DNA of 64,000 nt from DASRDU01 sp046331565 (GTDB taxonomy: Bacteria; Acidobacteriota; Blastocatellia; RBC074). The translations under genes were made by a program, and so were the position numbers. The notes beneath the pieces were generated by a model. That model ran no database searches and was not told the origin of the DNA. It saw only the letters and a list, made by a program, of their open reading frames with translations. Within the stretch, counting starts at the first letter, position 1; the number at the start of each line of letters is the position of its first letter. Shown one piece after another: positions 61,279 through 64,000 of this stretch. Location: the NCBI GenBank assembly GCA_046331565.1, contig JAXLQP010000003.1:62001-126000 (forward strand). The letters are read 5' to 3'.

Positions 61279-63621
61279 TTATTCGTCATCGTCGCTGCCT
61301 GAGGCGCGCTTGCCCCGCTTCTTGCCACGCTTGCGGGCCGGAGCGGCCTTCTTTTCAGGTTCGACCGGGCCAACCGTTGCCGCCTCTCCGCCAGCCGGAG
61401 CCGGAGCGCCAGCCTGGCAGATCGAAAGCTTGATGTGGCTGGTGTCGGTCGTGACGCCGCCGGTACGAACGACGATCCGGTTCGGATCAATCTGAATACC
61501 GACGGAACCATCGGCCAGACGGTCGCGCACGTTCTTGGCACGTTGCAGATCAAGGCCGGCTTTCTCCTTCTCTGAACGGAAGCCATCAACGTAAAGCGTC
61601 GCCTGCGGATCGGCCTGCATCTGACGGGCAACGTCCTGCAGGATGGACTTGCAGGCATTGTCCACGCGCGCGCTGTTCTTCTTGAACATCGGGCACGGCG
61701 TCAGACTTGAGCAGGTCGGCGGCGGCGGCGGCGCCTGATTCGTGGTCACTGTCGCCGAACCGGTCGCGGAGCATTCGCCTGAAGCATCGCGCGCCGTGAC
61801 GGTCACAGTGATGGTCGTGTTGTAGCCCACGCCGGTCGTATCGAGGCGAGCGCTGGTGCCGCTGCCCGTGATCTGACCAGCCGAAGCCGTCCACGAGTAA
61901 GCCACATCGCCGTAATTCTCACCGCCACTGACACCCGGCGTTGAGAAGCTGACGGCCTGACCCGGATCAACACGGCTCGTCGCTGGTGTCACATCCAGAT
62001 TGCTGTTGAAGCAGACCTTGAGCGGCGGGCAGTTTTCAACCGTGATGGTTTTGGTATCAAAGGCCACACAGCCGCAGCCGTCATCAACCTGAGCCGTGAC
62101 GGTGTAAGTGCCCGGCGCAAGTCCGGTGCTGTCGAAGGAGACATTCGCGCCCTCGCCCACGATGCGGCCACCAGTGGTCGTCCAGGTGTAAAGCAGCGTG
62201 TCGCCGTCCGGATCGGACGCATTCGCCCGCAGCGCGACCTTGTCACCCACGCAAACGGTGCTTGCCGAAGCACGCTTGACGCGATCTGAACCCGGTGTCA
62301 CAGCGCCGACTTCAAGCGTGATGGTCGGCGGATTGTTCGGCACAATCGGCTCTTCACGCTTGTTGACGTGACCGGCGGTGATGCCGAAGATGAAGCCATC
62401 CGGGCCGTGTACCTTGTCAAAATTCTTCATCCAGTTGAGGTGACGCTGGTACGCGGCATTGATGGAGAACCAGCGGGCCGGGAAAATTTTTGCGCCGACC
62501 ACCAGATCAACCGGATTGTTTCTGAGCAGGCTCGGCGTGCGGGAACCGACCGCGTATGAGCCGCTGATTTCAGCGATGAATTGCAGGTACTGGCTGAGCG
62601 GGAAATCAAAACCGATACCGCTGCGCAGTTCATTCGGCAGATCGAGCGCACGCTCGCTGCGGCCAAAGCCCTGAATCACGCCCGTGCCGCCAGCCAGCGG
62701 GCCAAGCCGCATGTCCTCGGCACGCGGGTCGCCCTTCTTGATGAAGCCGACGTTGCCGCTCAGGTTGACATATTTGTGCAGACGGCCATCAATCGCGGCG
62801 ATCACGCCGTAATCGAAAGCGCCGGTGCTGCGACCGCGCTCCAGTCCGGTGTTCAGTTCACGCGTGGTCGGAATCTTGAACACAGGAATCAGCGCGAAGC
62901 CGAAAGGATTGTTCGGGCCGGTGAAACGAACCTTGGCACCGAGCCAGACATCGCCCACGCCTGAACCGGTGAACCGGGACAGGAACGGGACTTCAGTTGA
63001 ATAATTCGGAACGCCATTGGGCGGCAGCGCAGGCAGAATGCCTCCGACTGCTGCGCCAAGTCCCGGATAGACGGCAGTATCGTTACCACTCGGACGGGCG
63101 GTAAACGGGCCGTACTGCGGCTGGCCTGTGACCGTGCAGGGGCCGAAGAAACCGCCATTGCCGCAGGGGTCAGTCACGGTGTTGACGACCACTCCGGCGC
63201 CGGTGCCGCTCGGAATAATTACCGTGCGGCCTGCTGATAATGTTTTGGTGCGCACATCCGGCAGGTAAAAGCCGCTGAGCAGCGACGGTAAACCTGAGGT
63301 CGTGATGCGCTGAGCCTCGAAGTTGACGAAGAATTCGAGATGGTCGTTGAAGCCGACCTGGAAGTTAATGGGGTAAACCTGCCTGCGCAGGTCGCCCGGA
63401 TCGCGGTGAAAATGGTTGGCAAAGAAACCGAAATTGAACTCGCCCTTCCGCAGGGTCTGAGCATCATAGACCGTAAAGAGACCAGTTCCCCCATTGACGG
63501 TGGGCGCCTGATTTCGCGGGTCTTCTTCGGAGCGAGGTGTCTGAGCCTGAACTATGGCACTGCTGATTAACAGCAGCAGCATCAAAAGCAGTCCAGGCAA
63601 TCTTCTCGCGGAACTCATCAT
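61279..63621 (-). CDS. Outer-membrane beta-barrel protein with PKD and OmpA-like domains
   Basis: 780 residues from ATG 63621, just after AGGAGGAG; ATG 63618 is an alternative. Signal peptide LLLMLLLLISSAIVQAQ. Residues about 50-430 alternate as barrel strands (RKGEFNFGFFANHF, YLQFIAEISGSYAVG). A PKD-type domain at about 460-540 (SDPDGDTLLYTWTTTGGRI), a second similar one at 560-640, and an OmpA-like region at 660-750 (MFKKNSARVDNACKSILQDV, YVDGFRSEKEKAG). The C-terminus is Lys/Arg-rich (ARKRGKKRGKR) with acidic end. It probably bridges outer membrane and peptidoglycan. Confidence 0.82.
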   Translation of the reverse strand: MMSSARRLPGLLLMLLLLISSAIVQAQTPRSEEDPRNQAPTVNGGTGLFTVYDAQTLRKGEFNFGFFANHFHRDPGDLRRQVYPINFQVGFNDHLEFFVNFEAQRITTSGLPSLLSGFYLPDVRTKTLSAGRTVIIPSGTGAGVVVNTVTDPCGNGGFFGPCTVTGQPQYGPFTARPSGNDTAVYPGLGAAVGGILPALPPNGVPNYSTEVPFLSRFTGSGVGDVWLGAKVRFTGPNNPFGFALIPVFKIPTTRELNTGLERGRSTGAFDYGVIAAIDGRLHKYVNLSGNVGFIKKGDPRAEDMRLGPLAGGTGVIQGFGRSERALDLPNELRSGIGFDFPLSQYLQFIAEISGSYAVGSRTPSLLRNNPVDLVVGAKIFPARWFSINAAYQRHLNWMKNFDKVHGPDGFIFGITAGHVNKREEPIVPNNPPTITLEVGAVTPGSDRVKRASASTVCVGDKVALRANASDPDGDTLLYTWTTTGGRIVGEGANVSFDSTGLAPGTYTVTAQVDDGCGCVAFDTKTITVENCPPLKVCFNSNLDVTPATSRVDPGQAVSFSTPGVSGGENYGDVAYSWTASAGQITGSGTSARLDTTGVGYNTTITVTVTARDASGECSATGSATVTTNQAPPPPPTCSSLTPCPMFKKNSARVDNACKSILQDVARQMQADPQATLYVDGFRSEKEKAGLDLQRAKNVRDRLADGSVGIQIDPNRIVVRTGGVTTDTSHIKLSICQAGAPAPAGGEAATVGPVEPEKKAAPARKRGKKRGKRASGSDDDE

Positions 63622-64000
63622 TGTTTCTCCTCCTGGAAGTGGGTGAATCGTTAAAGCCAAGCTGGTTAATTAAAATAATTGCGCCTGTACGCGCAGGCGG
63701 CGCCGCACAGCTTTTTATCTGGGGGACTGTAAATAGTTGTCAATGATGATACTTTGATTTAATTCAGGCAAAATCTAGCCGATAGACTGACTGGTGTCAA
63801 TGTCAATCTCATTGACTGCCGCTGACGTGCTGATGCGCGCAACGTTCAGCCTGGGCGGCGATTCTCACTCAGGTCTTATTCAGTCCCGGCTCTGCGTCAC
63901 ACCTCGTCCGTCCGGCCATTGATTAACTCCCTGAGGCTTCAGTGCGGCAGATCAGTGCACCAGCCGTTCACATCACCCACTCATCATCCTTGTCTGCCCG
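63622..64000. other. Right edge, leader of the OmpA-like gene
   Basis: No gene is seen. The AT-rich run TTAATTAAAATAATT at 63665-63680 could hold a promoter for the minus-strand gene. Confidence 0.4.

Overview
The window looks like one contig segment from an Acidobacteriota genome, most likely class Blastocatellia. This is an inference from several lineage-typical features: a TIGR03437-type (Solibacter C-terminal) domain behind a BACON-like domain at 54.5-55.7 kb, the planctomycete/acidobacterial DUF1549-DUF1553 plus DUF1501 pair, a MoxR/vWA aerotolerance-type cluster, and secreted proteins with propeller-like repeats. The DNA is moderately GC-rich and AT-richer between genes. I saw no rRNA, tRNA, CRISPR array, phage or transposase gene.

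0.1-20.5 kb is a plus-strand cluster of envelope and stress genes: a membrane vWA protein with a glutamine-amidotransferase-like fold, a caspase-like lipoprotein whose catalytic Cys position is Ser, a TPR/metallopeptidase protein, DUF4159, a MoxR AAA+ ATPase, a Ser/Thr kinase, DUF58, a GNAT acetyltransferase, a BatA-type vWA protein and a 1272-residue DUF4175-like protein with a Gln-rich tail. Small two-gene modules sit at its gene boundaries: a DUF5678/retropepsin-like pair on the opposite strand, an antitoxin/PIN pair, BrnT/BrnA, and an antitoxin plus a PIN gene broken by two in-frame TGA codons. A fifth module, MNT/HEPN, separates the DUF1553 and DUF1501 genes at 28.3-29.0 kb.

20.8-34.7 kb carries metabolic and secreted functions: an RpiB-like isomerase, an AlaC-like aminotransferase, hypoxanthine phosphoribosyltransferase, a TPR/TonB-C protein, nucleoside diphosphate kinase, the cytochrome/DUF1553-DUF1501 pair, a GT-C glycosyltransferase, a rhodanese lipoprotein and an M49-like peptidase lipoprotein.

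34.7-43.8 kb looks accessory. A propeller-type sensor kinase, its LuxR-family response regulator and a receiver-only protein precede a secreted papain-like protease and a secreted tectonin-like protein. The last two share the same four-cysteine N-terminal module. Between and behind them lies gene debris: a tectonin tail remnant, a fragment of an M49 peptidase gene, and a frameshifted, truncated cytochrome-c-type gene, with a 17-bp-stem palindrome at the boundary of the last two.

44.0-64.0 kb is mostly housekeeping: proS, a REC-GAF-GGDEF diguanylate cyclase, RNase R, an aspartate-type aminotransferase, coaD, rsmD, galE, a 42-residue histone-H1-like protein, the BACON/TIGR03437 protein, a pseudopilin-pilP-like-pilO-pilN group without pilM or pilQ, recJ, and an outer-membrane protein with PKD and OmpA-like domains. 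Most convergent gene pairs are separated by a near-perfect hairpin that would act as a bidirectional terminator.
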